Assembly: GCA_030340625.1 (NCBI GenBank)
Contig: JAOPHQ010005721.1
Location: 108,794-172,793 of the forward strand
Direction: 5' to 3'
Length of the DNA stretch: 64,000 nt
Source of the DNA: Merluccius polli
Lineage: Eukaryota; Chordata; Actinopteri; Gadiformes; Merlucciidae
Positions 1 to 12,299 of this stretch are shown here, one piece after another (the first letter of the stretch is position 1; every line of letters begins with the position of its first letter). A program made the position numbers and the translations under genes. The notes under the pieces are model-generated. The model was not told the DNA's origin, ran no database searches, and saw only the letters and a list, made by a program, of their open reading frames with translations.

Positions 1-297
1 TACTCAGATCATCTCTATTTACTGGAGTAATAAGGTAACGTTGCCATGTCGTTACTAAGTCGTCTCTATGTACTGGAGTAATAAGGTAACGTTGTCATGT
101 CATTACTAAGTCGTCTCTATTTACTGGAGTAATAAGGTAACGTTACCATGTCGTTACTAAGGTCGTCTCTATTTACTGGAGTAATAAGGTAACGTTGCCA
201 TGTCGTTACTAAGATCGTCTCTATTTACTGGAGTAATAAGGTAACGTTGTCATGTCATTACTAAGTCGTCTCTATTTACTGGAGTAATAAGGTAATG
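1..297. repeat. Minisatellite, 51-52 bp unit, about six copies
   Basis: The core CTCTATTTACTGGAGTAATA recurs at 13, 64, 115, 167, 219 and 270, each followed by AGGTAACGTTGCCATGTCGT with few changes. The array runs off the left edge of the window. Two to three copies recur at 29912-30062. Confidence 0.95.
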
Positions 298-660
298 TCC
301 GCATTCCATATGAATCTCATGTTAACTGACATCAGGCATTAGTCAGACACATATATTTCTCCGGTCATTTGCCGTTTGTTTACAGGAACACACAAAGTAG
401 TGTGAGCTAAAAGTTGTACTTTTGAGACAGAATTACCCCAAAATATGAATCAACACCCTTATATTTTAATTGATTCACAAGTAGCCATGGTATAAGTGGG
501 ATAATCCACTCCGAGGTGTGCATGTATCGAAAAATAATGCACTTTGCAGAGGCAAAAAAGGTTCTTTGTCCCCACGTCATGCATTATTTTTCGATACATG
601 CACACCTCATCGTGGATTATCCCTATAATGCACAGACTCCACCTCTCAAAAAGCAAACTT
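298..660. mobile_element. Dispersed repeat (copy A) with internal hairpin, joined to the minisatellite
   Basis: The segment from TCCGCATTCCATATGAATC onward is found again, about 85-90 percent alike by eye, at 30061-30370. It contains an inverted repeat: arm 498-540 (GGGATAATCCACT..GTATCGAAAAATAATGC) against 580-623. Two copies joined to the same tandem array in the same order show that this is one transposable-element family. The copy near 29870 shares a segment with the hAT-like element at 23884, suggesting a hAT family. Confidence 0.75.
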
Positions 661-1640
661 GCTAAGATGTTCCCAGGAACAGACCCAAATGCTCCCGTAG
701 CCATCAAGATGAAGCCACCCTTTATCATATGTTTTGGGCTTGCTATCTTTGAGACCTTTTTTTATACATCTGTGAGAAAGAAATACAACCAGACCAGACC
801 ACCCATGTTAAACCATTGGCCAACTCTCCATCAACTCCACTCTCTAACCCTGTAATGGACACTGTTCAACTCCCCACCTCTAACCCTGTGTTAAACCATT
901 GGTCAACTCCCCACCACCACACTCCCAAACCTGTAGTTTACCGTAAACCGCTGGTCAACAGTGCAAGGTCTACTCTCTACGGTAAATCAATGACTTATCA
1001 TCTTCTCCTACTTTTGGAAGCCCTTTGTGCCACCACTGTTGATTGTTGGTTTTGCGTTTCGGTCATGTTTTCCATGTTTGATTGAGATGGTTACGGTTGC
1101 TATTTGCGGTGTCTGATAAGGTTGGATGCATTACAGGACACTGTCTAAACGCAGGGTAGATGTCATCAGCGAGCATGATCCAAGATACAATGTCCTGTTC
1201 TCTGTCTAGTCCGTCAGACTGCTCCCACTGTCCTCACCTCTGATACTGAGAATATTTACTAGTCAGACTTTACATACTGTATGTACATATTTATATATCT
1301 ATATGTATTGACTGTACATATGTTCACTCATTGCAGCCAGTGCAGATATCTAGGGCCAGTTGCTCAGTGTTTTACTTTTTTATTATTATTATAAATACTA
1401 TACTTTATTTATTTACCTGTGACAATGCACATTAATCAACATTTTAGTTTCCACATCAATGTACATGTGCCAGAGTTAGCTAATGAGCTAATTTTCATCT
1501 GTAGTCCTTAGGCAGGTTAATACAAATGTGGTGGCCTCTCTTCATGGTTCTGTACTCTTACTTGTACCTCTCCTGTGTTTTACCTCCTTAATAAAGGTTG
1601 GTCTTATCTTATCCTGCTGAGCAGTCTGGCGCCGACTGTC
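661..1640. other. Intergenic DNA, no gene seen
   Basis: Low-coding AT-rich DNA with repeated AACTCCCC/AACCCTG phrases around 820-940 (for example CCATTGGCCAACTC and CCATTGGTCAACTC), probably degenerate tandem duplication. No exon is supported. Confidence 0.4.
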
Positions 1641-1685
1641 TGCTCTTTAAAAGCGCTATATAAATGCAACAAATTATTATTACCT
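1641..1685 (+). repeat. SINE/LINE 3' tail
   Basis: AAAAGCGCTATATAAATGCA followed by ACAAATTATTATTA is the tail shared by many teleost tRNA-SINEs and L2-type LINEs. Confidence 0.55.
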
Positions 1686-1965
1686 CACTTAAATGATTAA
1701 ATCCAACTGAAATCTATAATCATCTCATTGATTCGCTGTCTTGGAACATAAAATAAATAATAAAATAATAGCAGAATAATAATAACACAATGAGGATGAT
1801 AAGAAGACTGTCTTGTTGTCATAAAATATATTGTTGTAATACTACAATACACATATAAGCCACAAACAAGATGGATTCCAGGGTTGAAGGGCCTTAAGAA
1901 GAAAGCGTATCTCAGGATCCGAAAACACAGACCATGAGGAATTCCCCCACATGTAAATCATCTTC

Positions 1966-2340
1966 CTCTCCCACACCAGCCACCTCCCACCGCCCTCCCC
2001 CTCCCCACCCCTCCCACACCAGCCACCTCCCACCGCCCTCCCCCTCCCCACCCCTCCCACACCAGCCACCTCCCACCGCCCTCCCCCTCCCCACCCCTCC
2101 CACACCGGCCACTTCCCACCACCCTTACCCTCCCACACCGGCCACCTCCCACCACCTTCACCCTCCCCACCCCTCCCACACCGGCCACTTCCCACCACCC
2201 TTACCCTCCCACACCGGCCACCTCCCACCACCTTCACCCTCCCCACCCCTCCCACACCGGCCACCTCCCACCACCTTCACCCTCCCCACCCCTCCCACCA
2301 ACCCTTCACTCTCCCCACCCCTCCCACTAACCCCTCTCCC
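1966..2340. repeat. C-rich minisatellite, 43-bp unit with longer variants
   Basis: Repeats of CACACCAGCCACCTCCCACC followed by GCCCTCCCCCTCCCCACCCC (about 43 bp), then a higher-order variant with CCGGCCACTTCCCACCACCC. Long Pro/His or Gly/Val frames across it are artefacts of composition. Confidence 0.9.
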
Positions 2341-4974
2341 TCCCACCCTGTTAGTCGTGTATTAGCGGTCAAGCGATTGTCCCCTTCCAGTCCGATTATC
2401 CGTTATCTGAGTTGCTGGGTTTATGTACACACAGCACATTCCTGACCAGCTAAGCAAGATGAGGCCATCTACGGGAAGGGGGTGAGAAGGGGGAGGGGTG
2501 AGGGAGGGCAAGGTGGAAGGAGACAGTGAGGGAGGGAAGGAGATAAAATTAATAGAGAAATATTAAACAGATGAAGAGGGATCATAAAACTCACTACAGT
2601 ACACAGCTGGAAGTTGCAAAACACAACAACCAGACACACACACACACTCACAGCCACAAAACCACAAAAACGCGGTTGAGGAATGAGTGTTTTATAACAG
2701 CAAGGACTCGCAGGACTAAACCTATCCCAACAAAATAAAGTGGACATTGTATTTAACAGTAACTCATTGGAAAACTAGCGAGCGATTAGGGAGTTTAATG
2801 TCCTCACTGCAATGGGAGAAAAGAGGGGAGCGAGGAGGACCGGTAACAAAAAAGAAGAAGAACTAGATAAAAGAACAGCACAAGGAGACGGAGAAGGCGT
2901 CTTTCCGTAAAGTCAACACCCCCGAATTCATGACACTTGGAGAGGTTTCAACAATACACAATCAAAAACCAGAGTAGACGAAGCAAAGTTACTATGTTCT
3001 CAGTCACGGTAAAGCAACAAATAGTGTAGTACAGTTGACCAGGGACAAGGTCTTCAACCGACAAACTGACAAATACAACTATGAGAAGAAAGGAGAGTCA
3101 TAAAGAGGTTTTATGTATAGGTTACATTCATCACAAACACAATGTCTTTAAGAGCTTCCTGAATCCACACTGGATGACTATTAAACCGTTCAAACTCCCC
3201 CAAAGCCCAGTGGGAACAGGACTAAACCTTAAGAGCACATAGGAAGGACACCCCTCCGCAGGGAAGGCTAGGAGAGGTGACTGGTGGGCAGACATGAAAT
3301 GAAACAAAAACATGCTACAATTAGACAATATAATTGCTATTCTTAATTTTTAATTTTAACTTCCATTTATGTCATTACGCCCAAAAATAGGAGAGGCATG
3401 GAAGGAGGAGGTTGAGTGCAATCAGAGAAGAAAACAGATGTGGTCGAGACACACCCCACTAGAGACCCTCTGACCTCCATGAGGTCAGAGGGTATCCACA
3501 CTTGAGGGAGTGGACTAGGTGGAAAAGGAAGGTTTTTTGTGGTCGGCCATCTTATGATCATCTAGGGCAGGGCCATTCCCTCCTCTGGGGTCAAAGGTCA
3601 AAGGAGAGGACTGAAGCCTTAAGAGGCCTCCACACCCTAAAACAGGCTGTCAGTAACAGGGCAAAGCAAGGCCTCACACAAACACGTACAGACACCAATG
3701 TACAAATGTCAACATCATTTATGAATGGTAATCTCCCTTTACGTACACCAAACTTTTTTCTTGAAATAGCTTAGATCTTTTATATATTGATATCTAGTTG
3801 TTTCCCCGAGTCCAATGCACTATGAATCAAGTGATGAGTACATAATCACATTTCCTTCCTCACAACCGCCCCTATGAGTAATTCTCGTGTAAATGTACGT
3901 AAATCTGCTCTTTATACTGAGTAGGAATACTGAACCGTATTATTAAGTTGCTAGTGGCTAGCAGTTTGTTGTTAAATGATGAGTCATGATGAAATACCGT
4001 TAGCATACATCACACATCATAAGACATCAAATTAAGAGGTCACTAATGCAGCTGACACCCAGGCAACTCATGACTTTTACCTCAACATCTTCCTTCAATT
4101 TGCACTCAGAGGCTAGTTGAGGGCATGGGGGTGGGAGGGGTTGAATACTGGCAGACTTCCTCAGATGCCAACACGTAGCCGCCAGACTGAATCGCTCCAC
4201 TATGACCTACTGGACTATGCAAGTGGCTACTTGAAGTGAATTTTTGCTCATGTGTGATTGTGTGTGTGGTTATGTCAGTGTTTGCATGTGTGTGTGTGAG
4301 TGGACTTTTGTATGATGTACAAGTGTGTGTGCATGTATATGTGATTGTGTCAGTAGGGTGCAAAATTAACTTTTTTGTCCACCGGCCAAATGGCTAGTGG
4401 ATGTTCAAATAGATTACCTTTGTGTTTTGGGCTGGTGAGTGAAGCAAATATCAGCCACTTAGATGTTTAACCAGCATTTGGCTTGTGGCTGGTGCTCATG
4501 TTGTGCCCTGTGTGTCAGTGTGTATACTATTCGGTTCTGTGTGAATGTGAGTGTTTGTGTATGCGAGTGCGTTTTTGTATGATGTGTCAGGGTGCATGTT
4601 TGTGTGTGTGTACAGTAAGTGTGTGTCACTCATTCTCATACTCAACTGCCGTTTCCGATGTGTATATGAGACATTTAACAAACAGCCAACGCCGATCCTA
4701 CTTTCTCTCATCTACATCTTTATCTCTATCATTATTGTCATCCTGATCTTTAGTTTTAAATATATACTTGTATTGTCTTTTAATGTATCTGGTCTGGCCT
4801 AGATATATTTGACTTTGTATTGATTTAATTATTTATCTGTGCTATCTCTTATTTTAATTTCCCTGTATATGTCATCTGTATTTATTGATTGTTCCACCTC
4901 TGTAAACTATTGAAGACACATCACTGCCTCTATTGATCAACTGATAGTATTTAAAAAATGTTTTTTAATGTTTA
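2341..4974. other. Intergenic DNA, no gene seen
   Basis: Holds a purine-rich stretch (2470-2545) and GT-rich microsatellite-like DNA (4258-4345 and 4500-4625). No exon with matching splice sites or recognisable protein was found on either strand. Confidence 0.4.
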
Positions 4975-5060
4975 AGCACTTTGTAAACATTGTTTTCAAA
5001 GGTGCTATACAAATAAAGTGTACTATTGTGTATCATCATCATCCTCCTCCTCCTCCTGTA
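4975..5060 (+). repeat. SINE/LINE 3' tail followed by (ATC/TCC)n
   Basis: AAAGGTGCTATACAAATAAA followed by ATCATCATCATCC and TCCTCCTCC is a typical retroposon tail ending in a microsatellite. Confidence 0.5.
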
Positions 5061-5399
5061 GGAGGTGAAGGTGGAGGCTCACTGCCATCTTGGATAATCA
5101 GACTAACTGTAGTGAAATTCTGACGACAAAGCGTGTTACCGTTGCCGTTGGTAACCAAGAGGAACAACCCTGCCAGAGTGGGTGGCGTGCGAAAAAAACA
5201 ACAACAACAACACACAAAATAGTCATACACAAACCCACAATGGAAATAAGAGTGATTGCTCCAAGAGTACGGCAGACGAGTGGAAAGAATAGGGAAGTCC
5301 TGGAAAACGTAGAGCACTTGACTTAATGGTTGCCAGATCGGGCCAAGGGTCCCTGGGGGTTCCTTGGTACTGGAAACAGGATAAGAGGAGAGCAGAGCG

Positions 5400-5452
<53 letters not shown>
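5400..5452. repeat. (GA)n microsatellite
   Basis: Uninterrupted GA dinucleotides, about 25 units, followed by GGGGGG. Confidence 0.95.
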
Positions 5453-5456
<4 letters not shown>

Positions 5457-7760
5457 TTCCCTAAGTAACGGGGTCCTCCTGCAAAAGGGATTTCCCAGAA
5501 CAGCCCGCCTCCACCTCCCTGTTTTCCACACGTCCGCAGTCCTACACATTCTGGCAGCTCCTTGCCGCTCAGACAGAAGCTAATTACACAGGACGTATGA
5601 GTCACTCCAAAACACCCAAAATAGATGCAGCAGACAGTTAGCGAAAAAACGGCTAACCGACAAAAATCAGATAGGGAACAGATGCCTTCTTGAGATGCCC
5701 TGGAAAGTAGGGAAGTAGGGGAACTGCAATTTGTTTATTTTAGTTTCTGAATGGATGACTCATTTGAAATCTGGAGATGTGCCGTAAGATAGGCTGAAGT
5801 CGGTTATTGTTCCCATCATGAATTTTGTCAAAAGAGGAAGAAAGAACAAACTAATTCACAGTGGTTGTTTTTTTTTACCGTTGCTAGGTAGCTCCAGGCT
5901 AACAGTACTGTAAAAGGTCAAAAAATGTGGTCGGGATTCCAGGCCTGGCTCGATTTAAAGGACTTTCAGACTGTCAAGCAGTTCCTTATTGTCCCTGCGA
6001 TGTGTGCCATGACTGACTGGACAGACGATTGGTGTGAAGGAAAAGAGTCAGGTCTTTGTCCGAGTTCAGAGCATGGCAAAACCTCAGTCAAAGGGCCCCT
6101 TCACAGTTGAACAGTCTTTGAAAATGATGTGCATGTTTTTTTTCCTCTCCTTTCTGTCTTTCTGTCACTCTCTCTCTGTGGTCTGTGGGGTGTTTTATTC
6201 ATACTGGGGTCTCCATTAAAATGAAGCTATTGTGTTTGAGGGGTACTCGTTAACAGTAGGGTAGCCGTGCACACAGGCATGTGGCGCTGCCCTGAAAAAC
6301 ACTTGACACACTAAATACTGTCTCTGGAAACAGCAACTACTGGACCCAGGTCACTACTGGATGAGTCAACTACCGGACCAGTTAACTAGTGGACTCGGTA
6401 AAAAACTACTGGTCGGGTAGCCTCCAACAGCGACTATCCAGATTACCACCAAATGCATTCTGGGAGAGAGGACTTAACCTAACTGTGGAACTGTGGACAT
6501 GGCTAAAACCCAGCCGCCGAAAACGTTTCTCGTTGCCGTGGCAACCAACCACCGTTTTGGAACTTTCCTTGCCTGTTGGCGTTCTGCGTCAGAGGCATCC
6601 TGGGAGCAATTAGAGAACGGGAATGTGGCTGAAGGAGGAAGGGAGGGAAAGAAAAGAAAGAATTAGAAAGAGCAATAGAAATAAAACATAACGAAAGAAA
6701 GAGCAATAGAGAAGGAAATAAAGAGAACAAATTAAGGAAAGAACAAAGTAAAGAAAGAACAAAGTAAAGAAAGAATGACGCCTAAAAGGAACATTTACCA
6801 TTTAGGAGACACTTTCATGAGTAAATCAGTAAATACAGATCGAGGTTTTGACCTGGTTAAGAGACATTTAACGACTTCATAATGAGACAAACAATCAATC
6901 AATCAAAGTAAATGATCGATATTCGAGCAACTGCTAATTCAAGTGCTGCATTTGAATTTAAACAGTAACAAGTATAGGACTACTGTAGGTAAAGCTAAAG
7001 TCCTTTTTGCTTGTGTCAGTGATAAATATGAAAACAACAAGTCAATATAACGTGCCAGTAAAAAATAACACAAAAGTATCAGGGACGTGTTTAAGTTAAT
7101 CATTAGTCATGTGTGTGTGTGTGTGTGTGAGGGAACAAAAAAACAACAAGGGGGCGTCTTTGCACAATGCATCTATATTACCAGCACACATGGCATGGCA
7201 CGGCACATGTGCTAACCCCAGTATTTAGTGAGTGCCTGTGAAGTCATTCCAGCAGAGCATATAGGAGAAGTTCATCAGCGTCAGCTTCCTCTTAACGCGA
7301 ATGCCATTTTGCCTCAATTCCAGAGCCCAGGCGTCACCTAGTTTAGCAATCACCTGTCTAGATGGTGACCACACCCCTCCCCCTGGATACTCCCCAGGGC
7401 GCCCCTCGGCTCCTCCCACTCTATGACACACCAGTTCTTGGAAGGGAAACACCCTGAACATCCTCTTGCTGCAGCATTATCCACACCATGGCCCCTTGAC
7501 CGACGTGCAACGCCCACCCACTGCTTGGTCAAAGCAAAACACACTCCCTCCCAACGAGGATCGGCCACAGTATTCTTTCTTTTGTAATCTTGAAATAATT
7601 ACAGCAGTTGGCCTTTCGGCTCTACACATGTTGCGGTCCTTCGGTGCACAATGAAGTTCATAGGAAGACTCTTATGAGAGATGTGATCCTTTCAACCAAA
7701 CCCTCTCCTCTGTTGCTCTGTGAGTCATTGACCTCTGGTCTATGCTGCAGGCTAATGTCC
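5453..7760. other. Intergenic DNA, no gene seen
   Basis: Contains an imperfect GAAAGAA-rich purine tract (6640-6775) and a short (GT)n at 7111-7128. The open frames of 60-80 codons show no family resemblance or splice context. Confidence 0.4.
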
Positions 7761-7764
7761 TATC

Positions 7765-7929
7765 CATGCACACACACACACACACGCATGCACACACAAA
7801 TAACGTCATCAATACCGTTGAGTTATGCATGACTGATTTTTGACTGGTTTGTTCTCACGACTGAAAAACATTAATACACATGACGTATCGCATGTTGCAT
7901 AATTAAGTATTCCTGTGGTTTACCTTGAT

Positions 7930-7976
<47 letters not shown>

Positions 7977-7990
7977 CACACACACACAGT
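7765..7990. repeat. (CA)n microsatellites
   Basis: Two CA tracts, near 7768-7797 and 7932-7988, separated by about 130 bp of AT-rich DNA. Confidence 0.95.
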
Positions 7991-8788
7991 GAGGTCTTAG
8001 AAATAGGATATACGTGACTCACGACATACGAGTGACATACGAGTTGCTTGGATGTGTGCTGTCTTTCACAGTGAAGGACTGGACTTTGTCACTGACAATG
8101 TGGGACACTTAAAACATTAAAACATTCATAGGTCACAGTTCTGTTTCCCATGATTTGCATGAGTAGAAATTCGAAGGCACTACTAAAGAGCTGCTACTGA
8201 TGCTACCTGACCTGAGTCAGCCGAAACATGTAGACCTCAGCTACAGTGAAACTGAGGATTTCTTTCTTCTCCTTCACCTCCTTTTCATTACTTGGACTTT
8301 TCCACTGACCTTAATTCTGATCCTAACCCTCCCAGGCCAGTGACCTTTGACCTGACCAGGGCACATGAAGGTCACATTCCTTTTTATTTTTGATGATGGA
8401 AACCTATAACCTATAACCAGCAGTATGTTTTCTTCATATTGTGTATCATGTATGCATCGTTTGTCAAAAAGACATCTAGACATCTGTAACATCGGTACAA
8501 TATGGATAAATGGGCCACATGAGGTGAACATCCTTTTTTGTGTACAAACACACCTGTTAATATTGGTCTGTGGGTGAGAACACCCACAGCTGTCAATGAC
8601 ACCTTAACCTTTCATCGCTCAAAAATGTGTGACGCACCACCCTGTCCACAAAACACCCCCGATGTCTCCACCCAATCCACTTAAAGCCCCTTAAACTCAT
8701 CTCCATCTCAACATCACATCTGCCCTACCCCACCCTCTTCCAGGTCCCTCCCCACAACAGGGGATTAGGGGACAGGCATGGCGTCACC

Positions 8789-9243
8789 TAGCCTGGGAAC
8801 CAGACGAATCTGCGAGCTCATGTTTTATTTGCTCGTCTGGTCCCCCTCCCATTCAGACAGATTGCCAGTTGACCTGGCCTGGGTCGGGCCAATCAAAATC
8901 GGTCATCTAACATGGGTTGGGTTTTATACAATGACATTTTCTTGGTAAACAACCAAGATGGCATGAGATATCGCGACAGTATTAAACAAACTGGATGGTA
9001 TATTTTCTCCCTTCTCACTGCCCTTAATTGCTTTTGTTGAGAAGAAAGATGTGTTTGCCGTACTTCCGACAGGATTTGGTAAATGTTACGAACACGTTTC
9101 CTAGCTCCGATTGGTTTTAGGTCTATACAATTGCGTCCGGAGGCATTTTGCACCCATTGATAACGCCCTTAGGAAATCGAAAATGAACTGAGAGGTTCCA
9201 GACTAATACGCATTTGCGGATTTGGTCTGGCAAAGTCAGGCTA
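8789..9243. mobile_element. Small DNA transposon (Harbinger/ISL2EU-like ends) with a helicase remnant
   Basis: The left end TAGCCTGGGAACCAGACGAA and right end GGTCTGGCAAAGTCAGGCTA are inverted repeats (TAGCCTG..CCAGAC on both sides), flanked by TA. Inside, one frame reads a helicase Walker A segment (9027-9083). At about 455 bp it is a non-autonomous or deleted copy. Confidence 0.65.
9027..9083 (+). pseudogene. RecQ-type helicase fragment (Walker A) inside the transposon
   Basis: The frame reads IAFVEKKDVFAVLPTGFGK. The DVFAVLPTGFGK segment matches the motif I (Walker A, nucleotide-binding) region of RecQ-family DEAD/DEAH helicases, including those carried by fish transposons. Just after the lysine the frame reads CYE and homology is lost, so only a fragment remains. 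Confidence 0.65.
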
Positions 9244-10369
9244 TGTGTCACTGGGACAGACACACTAATGGTATCACAAGTACCAGAAGCTCTGCAGAAG
9301 ATGCTCAACATCACGTCATTGCAACGATAAAGTTCAGAAAACCACCCACACCAAACGCTACTGCCCAACCCACACCTTGTTTCCCGAAGGTGAGGTGAGT
9401 GATGCCAGTATGTCTGCATACTAAGAAGGAACAGCTGTATAGAACGTTCCACACACACCTGGCAAATAATCCCAGAGTGTTGCCACCTGCACTGGCCCGT
9501 GAATCAGGGGAATATAAACTATCATTAATTGTCTGTATGCCGGCCAACTTTTGCATTACGTGGTGAGTCAGAGGTGTCGACTAGTTCCACACAACGGGTC
9601 TGTGCCTGTGTGTGCAAGTGACAGTGTGTGCATGGCGTGAACAGCCTTTTAAATGTCTTTGGGGGTGGGAGATGGCCCCAAACAAGATCTTGTATAGCGG
9701 TTTGTTCTCCCATTGAATGAGGTGTTGCGTGACAAATCTCCATGGTTCCCTTGGAATCCGCCACGGAGGTCAGATGGGCACATTTCCTTGGCCGGGCCCT
9801 CGTAGTACACAGGCTCTCACTGGCGGCTCTCAGATACCGCAGGACTTGGCAGTTAGCAGCACTCACCCCCTCCCGTCTGGGCACTCTGATTTAGAGTCTC
9901 CAGTGGGTGTTCAATGACCCCGAGGTCAGCGCATCCCAGAGACGCCTAGAGCTTGAACAAGACCGCTACAGTCCTAGTAATCTGCCAGAGCCAGCACAGT
10001 TACCGGTGGTTCATTTTTCCAATTCCTGTCGCTCTCTTTCCAGTAATAAAGTTTGAGGTTACTTGCTGAAAGTGAAAGCATCTGAACTTTGATGCAAGCA
10101 CCTTTGCTGAACATGGGTCTAAAAATCAAAATGAGCTTAAATAAATAAATACATCTGGGGAGAAAAATCATCTGACATTTCCCAGGAACCCTACAAGCAA
10201 TCCAATTCTACAATGGCCAACGCAACAGACACAATTGCAACTCAAACTGGCTTGCACCAAACATACAAATTCCAACCAACCGACAGACACACACCGTTAC
10301 TCATGGTGAGGAGGACTTGGGGCTAGCTAACATGACCAATGGCCACTGTTCATGCTCAGGAGAGAACCC
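9244..10369. other. Intergenic DNA, no gene seen
   Basis: No repeat or coding signal that I can support. The minus-strand frame of 119 codons (9525-9884) has no recognisable motif or splice context. Confidence 0.35.
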
Positions 10370-10505
10370 AATGTCTGCAGTCTACCTGTAGGTATCTGAG
10401 AGCAAGATGCCCTAACCCCTACCTGCTCATTAATTTCATGTATTTTTGAGCAGGTAATTCACTGTAAGTCGCTTTGGATAAATGTGTCTGCTAAATGACT
10501 AAATA
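10370..10505 (+). repeat. tRNA-derived SINE, degenerate, with conserved fish tail
   Basis: GAGAGCAAGATGCCCTAACC and a tail reading TGTAAGTCGCTTTGGATAAA then TGTGTCTGCTAAATGACTAA (10463-10502) are the characteristic 3' half of teleost tRNA-SINEs. The 5' tRNA promoter region is eroded. Confidence 0.75.
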
Positions 10506-10989
10506 CCAGTAAATAGTCATTTAATTGACTTCGAGTTAATGCAATCTGAGGGGTTTTCACAAATACCATTCACATTACATTACAGCGATGTGATGTAATG
10601 GTCCTATTGATTCATGTTATTATCTCTATGAAAATAACGGGGAAATCTGATTAGGGCACAGGCTTCACAGATGAGCATTTTATTGCTTAGATTCAGGTTT
10701 CTTTTATCATGTAGATGAAGAGAACAACAAAAACAGATTTTCGTAGGAAAGGAAGCCAGGGTGGGGTAGCTGGGAATTAGTGTCAAACAGATAAAAAGCC
10801 TTAATGGCGTGCCAGAACATTCCTGGTAACACCAAGGTACCTCAGAGGCTTGCCAGGGCTTGTGACAAAGATATGAATCACATCTCACATGAAGTCCTTT
10901 AACTGGTCTGAGACTAAGCTTTTCAGTCGTGGGTATAAAGGCTTAGGGGGGTTCTTTTCATGGTGGTATATTGTGTATTGTTATAGAAA

Positions 10990-12290
10990 TTAGGGACGCT
11001 ATTTCTGACTTATTTTTCTGACCGATAATCAACACTCATTAACTGGTCATTAACCGTTGACTGATAAGAATAATTGTGCTTTAAAAAAATGGACGAATGT
11101 CTGTGACCCATAAAAAATTACAAATGTTTTTTTTAGGGCTGTCAAACGATTACAATTTTTAATCTAATTAATCACAAGGTTTCTTGAATTAATTTCGATT
11201 AATCACAATCCTAAATATGACATAAAAATTCACATGTTCTGTGTACTGTTCTCAGAACAAAGATAAATGACAAGAAGAGGATATTAGATTTGTTTTTTAT
11301 TAACGACAAATCCAGAAAAAATAATTTAATTCTAAACAATTTTGGCAACAACTGAATGGAACGTTTTTCTTTTTGAACAAACAACTCTCTCACTTTCACA
11401 CAATTACATGTGGCCCTTTTACTTATTCATCTTTTAGCCAGTTGCTAAGGCAAACTAACTTGTTGACATATTCTGAATGTAAATTTTGTTTATACTCGAA
11501 CTGTCCATCCAGAGGGCCAACCGGTTCGTCGGACTCCTCCTCCATCTTGCTCGTGTCAGCAATGCTGTTTACGCGACGAGGAATGAGCGCGCCGGGGGTT
11601 GAATTGTGGGTAAAACAGGGCAGGAATGCGTTAATGCATTTTAAAAATTATCGGCATTAATTCCAGAAATTAATCATCTCGCGTTAACGCGTTACAACTA
11701 ACTAAAGATATGAAAGCACTTGGCTACGATTAGCATATAGCAGACTAACAGGCTATCGGTTAGTTTAAAGTGCTCTCAGTGACAACAAATCTTGACAGCT
11801 CCGTCGGTCTTGCTGTTTCTCAAAGTGGTACAATGTACTACCGAGTGTGGAGATTACCACTCGAGGAAACATCTTCTCAGTTGAGAGGAAAAAAGCTGAA
11901 GCTGTTACTTGCTAAAAATGTGGAGGTATATGGCTAAAATATAATAACAGAGCACCTTAAGAGTACATCATCACTGACAACCTCTCTGATAAAAGGTAAC
12001 AGCACTCTTAAAGGAAAAGTAACGTGAACAAATTATGAAGGTGTACTAAACTAGAGTAATGTTATGTTATAATACAAAACTAATGAAGGATACTACAATT
12101 ATTTGAATATTTGGGGGCAGCCGTATATTTTTACAAGTGCAACACAGCAAAAACCACAACAGAACATGAGGATTTATTTTATAATTAGCTCTTTTTTTAC
12201 AGTTTAACTGATAGTATTAATTGGTCAAAAGATATATTGTCGGTTAACGGTTAAACAGTTAATTGTTAATAGAAATATAACAATTATATA
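10990..12290. mobile_element. Probable hAT-like element, interrupted by a second one
   Basis: The left side has ATTAACTGGTCATTAACCG followed by TTGACTGATAA. The right side, read in reverse, has ATTAACTGTTTAACCG followed by TTAACCGACAATA, so the ends look like diverged inverted repeats. A different hAT-type segment (11136-11700) lies between them. Boundaries are approximate. Confidence 0.4.
11136..11700. mobile_element. hAT-type element fragment (AGGGCTGTCAAACGATTA end)
   Basis: The left terminus AGGGCTGTCAAACGATTACA and internal TTAATCACAA repeats are typical of a common vertebrate hAT family. The right side has ATCTCGCGTTAACGCGTTA but lacks the terminal GACAGCCCT, so it is truncated. Inside are short frames only. 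Confidence 0.7.
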
Positions 12291-12299
12291 ACATAATAG

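Noticed and set aside
1842..2365. Gly/Val- and Pro/His-rich open frames of 60-143 codons
   Set aside because: They follow the 43-bp minisatellite on both strands; open frames on both strands of a repeat are compositional.
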